From: WTFY01 sp026713925
GTDB taxonomy: Bacteria; Pseudomonadota; Gammaproteobacteria; UBA4575
Direction: 5' to 3'
Length of the DNA stretch: 64,000 nucleotides
Assembly (NCBI GenBank): GCA_963662355.1
Contig: OY759361.1
Coordinates: 434,001-498,000, forward strand
The notes below the pieces were generated by a model. It did no database searches. It saw only the letters and a program-made list of their open reading frames with translations, and was not told where the DNA came from. The position numbers and the translations under genes are program-made. Every line of letters begins with the position of its first letter. Position 1 is the first letter of the stretch. This document shows positions 27,115-35,535 of this stretch, one piece after another.

Positions 27115-28200
27115 ATGACTACATTTGAGGTGCAACTGGGCGAGCGCAGCTACCCGGTGTATATCGGTACAGGTCTTCTCGCGCACTCGCGGTACCTGGA
27201 ACAGCACATCCACGGCAGCTCTATTTTCATCATCAGCAATGAAAAGGTTGCCCCGTTGTACCTGGATGCCGTCAGGCAGCATCTCGGAGCGTACCGCTGT
27301 GCGCATCTGACGCTGCCGGACGGCGAGTCCTCAAAGTCTCTGGACACCATGAACCGGGTGTACAGTACCCTGCTGGAAAACCGTTGCGATCGGGATACGA
27401 CGCTACTCGCACTCGGAGGGGGGGTGATCGGCGACATCACGGGTTTCGCAGCAGCAACCTACCTGCGGGGCGTGGCATTCATCCAGATTCCCACCACATT
27501 GCTGGCCCAGGTGGATTCCTCTGTAGGCGGCAAGACCGGTGTCAATCATGCGCTGGGCAAAAACATGATCGGTGCATTCTACCAACCGAAGTGCGTGATC
27601 GCCGACCTGGATACCCTGAACACCCTGGATGACCGCGAACTTAGTGCGGGAATTGCGGAAATCATCAAGTACGGGCTCATACGCGATGCCGAATTCTTTG
27701 ACTGGCTGGAACTGAATATAGACAGGCTCCTCACGCGAGACCCGAAGGTCCTGGGGTTTGCTGTTCATCGCTCGTGCCGGAACAAGGCAGAGGTCGTCGC
27801 TGCCGACGAACTGGAGAAAAGTGGAATGCGGGCCCTGCTGAATTATGGTCACACCTTCGGCCATGCCATCGAGACCGCTACCGGGTACGGAAGCTGGCTG
27901 CATGGAGAGGCCGTAGCCTGCGGCATGCTGATGGCCGCCCGACTGTCGATCAACCTGGGCTGGCTGGAAGAGGAGGCCGGCGTGCGGCTCGAGCGTCTGC
28001 TGCACAAGGCCGGACTGCCCACCTGCCCGCCTGACACCATACATGCCGATCAACTCCTGGAGCACATGGCAGTCGATAAAAAGACCCGTGCAGGCACGCT
28101 GCACCTGATATTGCTGCGGGCCATCGGTCAGGCCGTGCTCACTGCAGATTTCTCCGATTCTCAGCTCAAGGGCGTAGTGCAGGAATTCTGCAACCCATAG
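27115..28200 (+). CDS. aroB: 3-dehydroquinate synthase
   Basis: 361 residues. NAD-binding LPDGESSKSL, LALGGGVIGDITGFAAATYLRG-type segment, the catalytic-site block DSSVGGKTGVNH, and metal ligands Glu in ELSAGIAEIIKYG and His in NYGHTFGHAIE and WLHGEAVACGM are all present. AroB closes DAHP to 3-dehydroquinate in the shikimate pathway. It is in operon with aroK and is followed by the dgt-like gene after 4 bases. Confidence 0.97.
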   Translation: MTTFEVQLGERSYPVYIGTGLLAHSRYLEQHIHGSSIFIISNEKVAPLYLDAVRQHLGAYRCAHLTLPDGESSKSLDTMNRVYSTLLENRCDRDTTLLALGGGVIGDITGFAAATYLRGVAFIQIPTTLLAQVDSSVGGKTGVNHALGKNMIGAFYQPKCVIADLDTLNTLDDRELSAGIAEIIKYGLIRDAEFFDWLELNIDRLLTRDPKVLGFAVHRSCRNKAEVVAADELEKSGMRALLNYGHTFGHAIETATGYGSWLHGEAVACGMLMAARLSINLGWLEEEAGVRLERLLHKAGLPTCPPDTIHADQLLEHMAVDKKTRAGTLHLILLRAIGQAVLTADFSDSQLKGVVQEFCNP

Positions 28201-28204
28201 CGTC

Positions 28205-29395
28205 ATGCGCGGCATACCGGCATCACATCCCGAACCGAATACCCGTGTGCGAGGCCAGGCCCCCTACGCCGCCAAGGATGCAGCTTCCAGGGGACGCCAG
28301 CACGCGGAAGCCCCTGCGTCTCACCGGGGAGAATTCCAGCGCGACCGGGAGCGGATCATCCACAGTACCGCGTTTCGCAGGCTGGAATACAAGACCCAGT
28401 TATTTGTCAATCATGAAGGGGACCTGTTTCGCACCCGGCTCACACATTCCATTGAAGTCGCCCAGGTCGCACGCAGCGCCGCGAACGCCATGGACCTCAA
28501 TGAGAACCTCAGCGAAGCCATTGCCCTGGCGCACGACCTGGGCCATACACCGTTCGGGCATGCCGGGCAAGATGCGCTCAATGCATGCATGCACCAGCAC
28601 GGCGGTTTTGAACACAACCTGCAGTCCCTGCGGGTCGTGGACAAGCTGGAACTGAAATACCCGCAGTTCCCGGGACTGAACCTGACGTTCGAGACACGGG
28701 AGGGCATACTCAAGCATTGCTCGAAGAAGAATGCGCAGGCACTGGGCGAGGTTGGCCGACGTTTCATTGACCGGTCACAGCCCGGCCTGGAAGCCCAGCT
28801 TGCCAATGTTGCCGATGAGATCGCCTACAACAACCACGACATCGATGACGGCCTGCGTGCAGGCCTGGTCACCATCGCCCAGCTCAGGGAGATCAGGCTG
28901 TTTGATCATCACTACTCGGCGGTCGAACAGGAATTTCCGGAACTCAGCGTGCGCAGAAAGATGTACGAAACTATCCGCCGCATCCGCCGGGATCTGGTCG
29001 GCGACCTGGTCGCAGCCAGTCAGGCCGCGATCAGCCAGCAACAGATCACCAGCATCGACGATGTTCGCGGCCATGACGAGGTGCTGATCCGGTTCAGCCA
29101 GTCCATGAAACGGAAAAACCAGGAACTGAAATCCTTTTTACGAAAAAACCTCTACCGGCACTACCGCGTATACCGCATGAACCGCCAAGCCAGAAAAGTG
29201 GTTTCGGACCTCTACGCGGTATTTTTTGAGGATACCCGTCTGATGCCGGATGAATATCACGAACTGGCGACAGCAGCCCGGAAACAGCTCGGGGAAAGCG
29301 GGCGTGCCCGGGTCATCGCCGACTATATCTCCGGAATGACCGACCGCTACGCCATCGCCGAGCACAATCGCGTGTTCAATGCAAAAATCATCTGA
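28205..29395 (+). CDS. dgt: Deoxyguanosinetriphosphate triphosphohydrolase-like protein
   Basis: 396 residues of the dNTPase subfamily of HD hydrolases. Visible are REFQ-type QRDRERIIHSTAFRRLEYKTQ, the metal site in LTHSIEVAQVARS, AHDLGHTPFGHAGQ (the HD pair) and the distal Asp in NVADEIAYNNHDIDDGL. Enzymes of this type remove tripolyphosphate from dNTPs; the bacterial type 2 group has broad or uncertain specificity. It starts 4 bases after aroB, a coupled arrangement (aroK-aroB-dgt). The N-terminal 30 residues are unconserved. Confidence 0.88.
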   Translation: MRGIPASHPEPNTRVRGQAPYAAKDAASRGRQHAEAPASHRGEFQRDRERIIHSTAFRRLEYKTQLFVNHEGDLFRTRLTHSIEVAQVARSAANAMDLNENLSEAIALAHDLGHTPFGHAGQDALNACMHQHGGFEHNLQSLRVVDKLELKYPQFPGLNLTFETREGILKHCSKKNAQALGEVGRRFIDRSQPGLEAQLANVADEIAYNNHDIDDGLRAGLVTIAQLREIRLFDHHYSAVEQEFPELSVRRKMYETIRRIRRDLVGDLVAASQAAISQQQITSIDDVRGHDEVLIRFSQSMKRKNQELKSFLRKNLYRHYRVYRMNRQARKVVSDLYAVFFEDTRLMPDEYHELATAARKQLGESGRARVIADYISGMTDRYAIAEHNRVFNAKII

Positions 29396-29579
29396 AGCAT
29401 CCTGCACGCCAGTGAATACTTGACCCGATCCTGATCGAAGGCGCATCATTGAATGACCGGATAACGGACCTGGACCTGCCCGGGCGCTGCCGGGCGCCTG
29501 AATCGGAACAAGCGTACAGGACCGTGAAGAAAAACCATAAAATTCGCATCTTGCACTGCGCAACAGCAACGAATCCATT

Positions 29580-31292
29580 GTGTCGACAAGAATCCCCCAG
29601 TCCTTCCTCGATGAGCTCATCACACGTACCGACATCGTAGAACTTATCAACAGCTACGTACCGCTGAAAAAGAAGGGCAAGGAATACATGGCCTGCTGCC
29701 CTTTCCACAATGAAAAGACCCCGTCGTTCACGGTAAGCCCGGACAAGCAGTTCTATTACTGCTTCGGATGTGAGGCACACGGTACCGCCCTGGGTTTTCT
29801 GATGGAGTATGAACGGCTTGAATTTCTGGAAGCCGTGGAGGCCCTGGCACAGCATGCAGGCATGGAGGTTCCACGGGACCAGCTCACGCCCGCGCAGCAG
29901 AGTTACCAGAAGTTCTTCAACCTGCTCGAACAGGCCCAGGCCCATTTTCGGGAAATGTTGTGTACCCACTCCACGGCCAGCGCTTATCTGAAAAACCGCG
30001 GTTTGAGTGATGAAGTCATCGCCCGGTTTGGCCTGGGTTATGCCCCGGACCGGTTTGACGGCCTGCTGAACCATCTCAGGCATGCCGCCACCGAGGCACA
30101 ACTGCTCAAGTGCGGGCTGATCAAAAAGAACGCCAGGGGAAACCTGTATGATCTCTTTCGAAACCGGATCATGTTTCCGATCAAAGACCGGCGCGGGCGC
30201 GTCATCGCTTTTGGCGGAAGAGTGATTGATGATGCGATGCCCAAGTATCTGAACTCACCGGATTCTCCGGTGTTTCACAAAAGCGAAGTGCTGTACGGCA
30301 TGCATGAAGCACGCAAGGCCAAGGCAACCCAGCACAGCGTGCTGGTGGTGGAGGGCTATATGGATGTGCTGGCCCTGGCACAGCATGGGATCGAAAACAC
30401 CGTGGCCACACTGGGCACTTCGACGACGACCCCGCACATCCAGCAGCTCTACCGTCACACCCAGGAAATCATATACTGCTTTGACGGCGATGCAGCCGGG
30501 CAAAAGGCCGCATGGCGCGCAGCGGAACACACCATCCCCGGATTCAAGGATGGGCTGGAAGCGAAGTTTCTGTTCCTGCCACAGGGTGAAGACCCGGACA
30601 GCCTGATCCGTTCGCGAGGCAAGACGGTCTTCCAGCAGTACATGAAAGAAAGCCTGCCGCTCTCCACTTTCATTTTTGAAAGGCTGAGCCAGGAAATTGA
30701 TCTCAGCACACCTGCCGGAAAAGCCCGGCTTGCACAGATGGCCAGGCCATTACTTGAAAAATTCCCGGACGGGGTATTCAAGAAACTGATTTTTGAAGAA
30801 CTGGAAAACAAGGTCGGTGTCGCAGTACAGCGCAGTCCGGCCCGGCCCGTTGCCCACACGAAAAATTTCAGGCTGACGGATGCACTGACCCGCTCGACTC
30901 CGGTTCGACTGGCGATCTCGGCCCTGCTGCATGAACCTTCACTTGCTGCAGAGGTGTCCTCCCTGGACCTGTTGCAGAAATCACTGATTCCGGGTGTACC
31001 GCTCCTTACAAGGGTCATCACGATCTGGAAAGAGGAACCTGACCTGGGGCATGCAGCGCTGATCGAGCGCTTTCGTGGGCAGCAGGAGGCCGACCAGTTG
31101 CAAAAGCTGCTCACCTGGAACTCACCCAGATTGCAGAACCCCAAGCAGGCATTCGAGGATGCCATGAACTGGATCTGCCGCAAGACACAGAGCACAAGAA
31201 TCCAGGGACTGATCGAAAAGGAAAAGGAGGATGGCCTGAGTGAGCAGGAAAAGCAGGAACTCAGAGACTTGCTGCACCGGAAAATGGCCTGA
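29580..31292 (+). CDS. dnaG: DNA primase
   Basis: 570 residues from a GTG at 29580. N-terminal CHC2 zinc finger (CCPFHNEKTPSF and YYCFGCEAHG), RNA polymerase core with FRNRIMFPIKDRRGRVIAFGGR-type sequence, TOPRIM motif VVEGYMDVLAL and the acidic FDGDAAGQKAA, then a C-terminal helicase-binding domain. DnaG makes RNA primers at the fork with DnaB. It normally precedes rpoD directly; here a 6.3-kb AT-rich insertion follows. It is separated from dgt by 184 bases. Confidence 0.97.
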   Translation: MSTRIPQSFLDELITRTDIVELINSYVPLKKKGKEYMACCPFHNEKTPSFTVSPDKQFYYCFGCEAHGTALGFLMEYERLEFLEAVEALAQHAGMEVPRDQLTPAQQSYQKFFNLLEQAQAHFREMLCTHSTASAYLKNRGLSDEVIARFGLGYAPDRFDGLLNHLRHAATEAQLLKCGLIKKNARGNLYDLFRNRIMFPIKDRRGRVIAFGGRVIDDAMPKYLNSPDSPVFHKSEVLYGMHEARKAKATQHSVLVVEGYMDVLALAQHGIENTVATLGTSTTTPHIQQLYRHTQEIIYCFDGDAAGQKAAWRAAEHTIPGFKDGLEAKFLFLPQGEDPDSLIRSRGKTVFQQYMKESLPLSTFIFERLSQEIDLSTPAGKARLAQMARPLLEKFPDGVFKKLIFEELENKVGVAVQRSPARPVAHTKNFRLTDALTRSTPVRLAISALLHEPSLAAEVSSLDLLQKSLIPGVPLLTRVITIWKEEPDLGHAALIERFRGQQEADQLQKLLTWNSPRLQNPKQAFEDAMNWICRKTQSTRIQGLIEKEKEDGLSEQEKQELRDLLHRKMA

Positions 31293-31326
31293 CGCGCGAG
31301 GTCCGGGAAACCGGGATATGGGGTGT

Positions 31327-31356
31327 TTTACAGCCGGATGTGAAACTGCGTATACT
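31327..31356 (+). promoter_or_regulatory. Candidate sigma70 promoter downstream of dnaG
   Basis: TTTACA (31327-31332), 18 bases, TATACT (31351-31356), with the start expected near 31363. It lies 35 bases after dnaG, where the rpoD promoter would be expected if rpoD were adjacent. It now drives the first gene of the insertion. Confidence 0.45.
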
Positions 31357-31671
31357 CAAGATTGAGCGAAAAGACGGCCAGGACCTGGCCAAGCTGAACG
31401 ACAAACTGGATGACACAGGTATAGGAGAACGTGTGATTGCACAGGCAGTGGTTGAATGACCGATAAGCGTACAACACCACCCAAGAGCCGGTTCAACAGC
31501 CCACCGTTGAGACCGTACAGCAAATGAGTGCAGAAGAGTTGCTTGCCTTTGAGCGGTTGTCTTATGCCATGAAGGAGGCTGACAAGGACGACTACCAGCC
31601 TGGTATTGATTTGGACATTTTCCCGCAAGACGCTACCTAGAAAAGGGTTGCCTGCGGGGCACCCCCGGGAT
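31357..31671 (+). other. Leader between dnaG and the FkbM gene, with two tiny ORFs
   Basis: No gene of normal size. Two small frames occur: 31456-31527 (23 codons) and 31524-31640 (38 codons), overlapping by the four bases ATGA. Neither has a clear ribosome binding site and I do not recognise either. Base composition here still resembles dnaG, so the boundary of the AT-rich insertion is probably nearer 31640. Confidence 0.3.
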
Positions 31672-32352
31672 ATGTACGATTTCTCACGGAAAGCTTACAA
31701 GGTACTGTTTAACAGGCACCTGATTAATCTTCTGCGTGTACACCGCATTAACACAGTCCTTGATGTTGGGGCGAATAGAGGGCAGTTCGGGTCCTTGCTT
31801 CGAAAGCTCGGATTTAAGGGAATAATTCTGTCATTCGAACCGCTTGCAGATACTTTCAATCTCCTTGAGAAACGCTCAAGACATGATGCAAATTGGCACG
31901 CATACAACTTTGCGCTAGGAGATACCCAAGGCTCGCTTGCTTTGAATGTTCTGCATGGCCGAGGGCTCTCATCCTTCCTTGAACCGAATGCATATTGCAG
32001 GAATTTTCTCCAAAAGAAATCCGGTATCGATGAGTCATTGTCCGTTAGCGTAAAGACGCTAGATTCCGTATTCGCTGATCTCCCATGTGACGATACGAGC
32101 AGGATTCACCTGAAAATGGACACCCAGGGATATGACCTGAGAGTATTTGCTGGAGCCACAGAGACTTTGCAGGCCGTCCAGACCATGCAGGCGGAACTGT
32201 CGATTCACGCCCTGTATGAGGGCATGCCCAATTATCTGACTGCATTGACGGCATACGCTGAGGCAGGATTTTCCCCCAGTGGATGGTTCCCCATCTTGAG
32301 AGATAAGGTTTCCTTGATCGAATGCGATGTGCTAATGACCAGAAATCCCTGA
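31672..32352 (+). CDS. FkbM family methyltransferase
   Basis: 226 residues from the ATG at 31672. The SAM-binding start VLDVGANRGQFG, the FEP motif (SFEPLADTF) and the IHLKMDTQGYDLRVFAGA block define the FkbM family. These enzymes O-methylate sugars or polyketides, frequently in surface polysaccharide loci. The frame runs 22 codons further upstream, overlapping a small ORF, without homology. It is alone here, followed by an intrinsic terminator, at the left end of an AT-rich stretch, and is probably acquired. Its substrate cannot be told. Confidence 0.8.
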   Translation: MYDFSRKAYKVLFNRHLINLLRVHRINTVLDVGANRGQFGSLLRKLGFKGIILSFEPLADTFNLLEKRSRHDANWHAYNFALGDTQGSLALNVLHGRGLSSFLEPNAYCRNFLQKKSGIDESLSVSVKTLDSVFADLPCDDTSRIHLKMDTQGYDLRVFAGATETLQAVQTMQAELSIHALYEGMPNYLTALTAYAEAGFSPSGWFPILRDKVSLIECDVLMTRNP

Positions 32353-32384
32353 AGACATCTCGCAAAACCTGCCTCTCAATTGGC

Positions 32385-32416
32385 TTAGCCTCCAGAGGCT
32401 GAATTTTGTTTTCTTT
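32385..32416 (+). terminator. Intrinsic terminator after the FkbM gene
   Basis: TTAGCCT (32385-32391), loop ccag, AGGCTGA (32396-32402), then the T-rich ATTTTGTTTTC. One T-G pair in an otherwise matched seven-base stem, 33 bases after the stop codon. Confidence 0.6.
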
Positions 32417-32916
32417 CGGGAGGTGTTATTCCAGCCTGCCATGCGGCGGCAAATTCTGGCTTCTGTACCAGGCCGAAACCAGATAAGGCATGATACACAG
32501 CGCGAGCAGACATTCCTTTCACAACATTGATTTTATAATTGACCTGATAGACGCCAGGGAGCCAAAGTCCAGAAAGCGTGGACCTTGCAAAAAACGAATT
32601 TCAAACTGAGACACGGCCCCCAAACGGGTAGTGTATGAATTTGAAATGCACCTTTCTCGATAGAAAAAATTCTTATCTATTTACAGACTTGTCATTTAAC
32701 AGGTAATTGTCTAGGTGCCTATCCCTAAACGCTTATCTATCAAACCTACAATCAGTGACGCTTTATTCCCGTTAGCGTCTAAAAAGCCTGTCCAAACACA
32801 AAAATCTTTCCGGTGTGCAATTCCCTCCACGAATACCTTAAACCTGTGTATATACTATATTAGAACATACTGATATACAAATTTATTGGATAGGATACAA
32901 GGAGGGTAGAGAAGTG
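32417..32916. other. AT-rich intergenic stretch
   Basis: About 500 bases without a gene, RNA gene or repeat that I can support. It is low in G+C and has stop codons throughout all frames. It separates the FkbM terminator from the palindrome and hairpin array at 32.9-33.1 kb. Confidence 0.5.
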
Positions 32917-32937
32917 CGAATTCTCATTGAGAATTCG
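32917..32937. promoter_or_regulatory. Perfect 21-base palindrome, operator-like
   Basis: CGAATTCTCA, one central T, then TGAGAATTCG. Both ten-base arms are exact. It is not flanked by an obvious U tract, so it is more like a protein-binding site than a terminator. No regulator gene is next to it and no consensus that I know matches. Confidence 0.45.
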
Positions 32938-33023
32938 ACATTACATATTCTGATTAACAGGTAGCTTAGGGCGGGAAGCCGCACAGGGGAGTAAGGAGGA
33001 CCCGAACGCAACCTCTTAGAATC

Positions 33024-33066
33024 AAATAAAATGCCGTACCAGCAGTCGTTAGTCCACTGGTACGGC
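33024..33066 (-). terminator. Intrinsic terminator of the lipoprotein gene
   Basis: On the minus strand a ten-base perfect stem (arms 33057-33066 and 33033-33042, CTGGTACGGC on the plus strand) with a 14-base loop is followed by ATTTTATTT. It lies about 77 bases after the lipoprotein stop codon and is the last of three consecutive hairpins. Confidence 0.6.
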
Positions 33067-33130
33067 GGGAGCAAAGAGGATGTCTACTTCCTCTTGGACA
33101 TCGGCCCGGAGTAATCACACAACCGGGCCG
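33033..33130 (-). other. Three consecutive hairpins in the lipoprotein 3' region
   Basis: Three perfect stems follow each other with short gaps: 33123-33130 with 33102-33109 (CGGCCCGG on the plus strand, 13-base loop), 33089-33095 with 33074-33080 (AAGAGGA, 8-base loop), and the ten-base terminator stem at 33033-33066. An alternative stem GATGTC/GACATC overlaps the middle one, so two folds compete. This is more structure than a terminator needs and could be a stable 3' RNA. Confidence 0.45.
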
Positions 33131-33142
33131 GTGTTCTATCTA

Positions 33143-34699
33143 CTACTCATTAGTAGCGCCAAAGGCACCGATTACATGACCATCAGTAAAGTGGCCTGTA
33201 AATTCGCCAGCTGCACCACCAGGATACGTGTTTTCAGCTGACTGATCAGCTGCTGTATCTGCATTTGGCCCAAAGAAAGCACCTCTCCACTGACCCATGG
33301 AGTTTCCTGTCCCTGTAGTGCCCTCAAAAGCATCTGATCGGCTACCTGTTGTGCCTAATGGAGCACGATTAAGAAGGAGGTTCCAGTTTGCGCTAATCAC
33401 ATCTCCATAGGCATTCTGGAAATTGTCCACTGTGCCGCTGACTGAGAATGCCTCATTAGCAGAAATGTGACCAACCTCTATAGTGGAATCTGTAGGAGTT
33501 TCGTTTCCAAAATGTGCTGTCAAACTTACATCAGCAGAAAATTGACCAGCATACGCCGGGGTTCCTACTACTTCTCCGTCTACCACAGAAAGTTCTTTCT
33601 TGGCATAAAGACCGGTTGCAGATCCTTCATAGGTTGCAGTTCCATGCAGATCTGCAATAGCTTGGTTGGCGTTTGTACGGTCACCATCATCGTCAAACGG
33701 CATACTTCCACCAGAAAACGCACCCACTCCATACTTTGTGCCACTTCCCATTGCCATGGTCTGTACCCAATATCCAAATGACAAGTAATCTGTATCTGGC
33801 ATAGCACCAGCAATAGCGTGTGCATCTTGGGTGTCATCTACTGTTTTCGTAGGCGTAAACGTAAGCGAGCCTGCAGTTACTTGTACCCCGCCTGTTGATT
33901 GCTCTACTGTGCATGCGTCACCTCCGCATGCGTAAGATCCCGGAACCCCTCTGAATGTACCCGAAAACATCGAGCTAGCATCAAGCTCTCGTGTTACGGT
34001 GTCACTGCCTGTCGCACCTGATGGAAAACCAGAACCTGTGATTGCATTGTCACCTCCAGCTGTAATATCAGAATCTTCTGTGAAGGTAAGTACGCGGTAG
34101 GTTGTTTCTCCAGGATCATTAGCCGCAGCGGCACCCGTTGTGATGTCGGTATGAGTTGTGCCGTCTGCATAGACAGTATTAAATGGCACGGCTTTAGCAG
34201 CTTCTACGTTCGTATACACTGTTATTGTGTCGGTTTTTCCTGTAGTTGTTGTCCTCTCATGAACACTCGCACTAAACCCTGAACCTGACATGTCAATGCG
34301 AGAAGAATCTATATTTTGAAACTCGTTCGCATTTCTGATATTGACATCGTTCTTGTCTAAAATATCTACCATTGTACCAGTGGTGACTGTAGTCTGGCCT
34401 CCGGTACCGAAGGCAAATTCTCCAGTTGGTCGCCTTTTTGTAAGTTCGTTGTCCATCGGTTCGGGCAGCTTGCCATCACCATCCGGATCAGCAATCGCCT
34501 CGGTCAAGCCCATGACCCTAGCTTGTTCAGCAGCCAATTCTTCTTCCGTTGGCCCTTCAGGTTCCGTAGGCATTTCAGGTTCCGTAGGCATTTCAGGCGT
34601 AACTGGTGTGTCTGGCACACTGCTACTGCCACCGCCCCCTCCACACGCTGCTAGTGTGAAAGCAAACAGTAAAATAATAAGCATAGAAGTAAACTTCAT
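33143..34699 (-). CDS. Outer-surface lipoprotein, transferrin-binding-protein-like
   Basis: 518 residues from the ATG at 34699, which has a GGGAGAG ribosome binding site; the upstream 24 codons are rejected. A lipoprotein signal (LLFAFTLAAC, lipobox LAAC near residue 19) is followed by a glycine-serine linker and a proline/glutamate-rich repeat (PTEPEM units). The long extracellular part is rich in T, G, S and D, and the C-terminus WRGAFFGPNAD...GEFTGHFTDGHVIGAFGA resembles the small beta-barrel of TbpB/Slam-dependent surface lipoproteins. No receptor or Slam gene is nearby. Ligand unknown; the TbpB likeness is moderate. Confidence 0.65.
   Translation of the reverse strand: MKFTSMLIILLFAFTLAACGGGGGSSSVPDTPVTPEMPTEPEMPTEPEGPTEEELAAEQARVMGLTEAIADPDGDGKLPEPMDNELTKRRPTGEFAFGTGGQTTVTTGTMVDILDKNDVNIRNANEFQNIDSSRIDMSGSGFSASVHERTTTTGKTDTITVYTNVEAAKAVPFNTVYADGTTHTDITTGAAAANDPGETTYRVLTFTEDSDITAGGDNAITGSGFPSGATGSDTVTRELDASSMFSGTFRGVPGSYACGGDACTVEQSTGGVQVTAGSLTFTPTKTVDDTQDAHAIAGAMPDTDYLSFGYWVQTMAMGSGTKYGVGAFSGGSMPFDDDGDRTNANQAIADLHGTATYEGSATGLYAKKELSVVDGEVVGTPAYAGQFSADVSLTAHFGNETPTDSTIEVGHISANEAFSVSGTVDNFQNAYGDVISANWNLLLNRAPLGTTGSRSDAFEGTTGTGNSMGQWRGAFFGPNADTAADQSAENTYPGGAAGEFTGHFTDGHVIGAFGATNE
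34561..34596. repeat. Tandem 18-base repeat in the lipoprotein gene
   Basis: Two exact copies of an 18-base unit (34561-34578 and 34579-34596) encode the repeated PTEPEM motif just after the lipobox region. In-frame repeats like this can change copy number by slippage and alter linker length. Confidence 0.8.
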
Positions 34700-35027
34700 T
34701 TCACTCTCCCTCTTCAAAGTAGACATCAACTTCCCGGACACTATAGGTGCCGAGCCATTTGTCAACGTCAACTAAGAAAATGGAAGTCTCTGCCTGTTTC
34801 CACAGAACATAGAAAATGAAGCCTAATTACATGCTCGAATGGTGTTACATTCGGCAGATAACCCAGCTTCGGGGTCTTAGTTGAATTGACAAGCGCAATA
34901 TTAACTTGCAAAAAATTTGTATGCAAGTAAATTCTTTATGATGTAAGCAAATAGGAGTCTTAATTTGTTGTATGTCTGTATACAAGGTTTACCAAATAGA
35001 TAAGATTAATTGTGTATTTATATGGTA
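34700..35027. other. Intergenic region between the lipoprotein and the 77-residue gene
   Basis: AT-rich, no gene seen. A possible minus-strand promoter for the lipoprotein is TTGACA (plus-strand 34760-34765) with TATAGT (34740-34745), but the spacing of 14 is short. An inverted repeat ACTTGCA/TGCAAGT (34904-34910, 34922-34928) of unknown meaning is also present. Confidence 0.4.
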
Positions 35028-35056
35028 TTGACTTTGGCGCAAAATTCAAGTACGGT
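35028..35056 (+). promoter_or_regulatory. Candidate promoter of the 77-residue gene
   Basis: TTGACT (35028-35033), 17 bases, TACGGT (35051-35056). The start would be near 35063, about 42 bases before the ATG. Confidence 0.45.
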
Positions 35057-35104
35057 TTATTCCAGGAATATTAATAACTTAACTAACATTTACGGGGTAG
35101 AGAA

Positions 35105-35338
35105 ATGGGTAGAGTTATCGGACCAAATGGTGAAATAAGACCATCTGATCCTGTTGCCAATGCATTACGCATTTGTAAAATAGCTACAGGTGAAGCTAAA
35201 GAAGAATATGTAGATAATCGACGTAAAGGTGGCCTTAAAGGAGGCAAGGCTAGGGCAAAAAAATTGTCTCCTGAAGAACGGAAGGCGATTGCTGTTAAAG
35301 CTGCTAACACTAGATGGGGTAAACACGCCGCAGGCTAA
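35105..35338 (+). CDS. Small basic protein of unknown function
   Basis: 77 residues, highly basic, with the pattern RRKGGLKGGKARAKKLSPEE followed by KAIAVKAANTRWGK. Short proteins with this glycine-lysine segment and an A-x-TRW ending occur in many bacteria, mostly unannotated, and I suspect nucleic acid binding from the charge. It has its own promoter and a textbook terminator, so it is a free-standing transcription unit between the lipoprotein and the IS1-like transposase. A GGGG(T)AGAGAA sequence precedes the start. Whether it travels with the insertion sequence is not clear. Confidence 0.6.
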   Translation: MGRVIGPNGEIRPSDPVANALRICKIATGEAKEEYVDNRRKGGLKGGKARAKKLSPEERKAIAVKAANTRWGKHAAG

Positions 35339-35366
35339 ATCTAATACATCTTCATTTCCCTTTTAT

Positions 35367-35395
35367 AAACCCGGATTCAAGTCCGGGTTTTTTTT
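35367..35395 (+). terminator. Intrinsic terminator of the 77-residue gene
   Basis: AAACCCGGA (35367-35375), loop ttcaag, TCCGGGTTT (35382-35390) and a run of eight T overlapping the stem end. Perfect nine-base stem, 29 bases after the stop codon. Confidence 0.9.
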
Positions 35396-35450
35396 GCCTG
35401 ACGAATTCCTTAATTATAATTAGATTTTTTTATTGACACATAAGAAATGC

Positions 35451-35478
35451 TTGACAACAGCATTTTGTCAGGTACAAT
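35451..35478 (+). promoter_or_regulatory. Transposase promoter with overlapping inverted repeat
   Basis: TTGACA (35451-35456), 16 bases, TACAAT (35473-35478). The inverted repeat TGACAA/TTGTCA (35452-35457, 35465-35470) overlaps the -35 element, so it could be an operator. Confidence 0.55.
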
Positions 35479-35535
35479 TGTGGTTATGAAACTAAATGAT
35501 TATTACTATGAGAGTGAGGTGCATTAACATAAAGC

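Noticed and set aside
29388..30101. 237-codon minus-strand frame opposite dnaG
   Set aside because: A shadow of dnaG coding sequence.
31340..31459. GTG-started 39-codon frame after dnaG
   Set aside because: It overlaps the TTTACA/TATACT promoter, has no ribosome binding site, and its frame is open back into dnaG.
33033..33130. The three hairpins as a retron or diversity-generating-element RNA
   Set aside because: No reverse transcriptase gene is present anywhere in the window.
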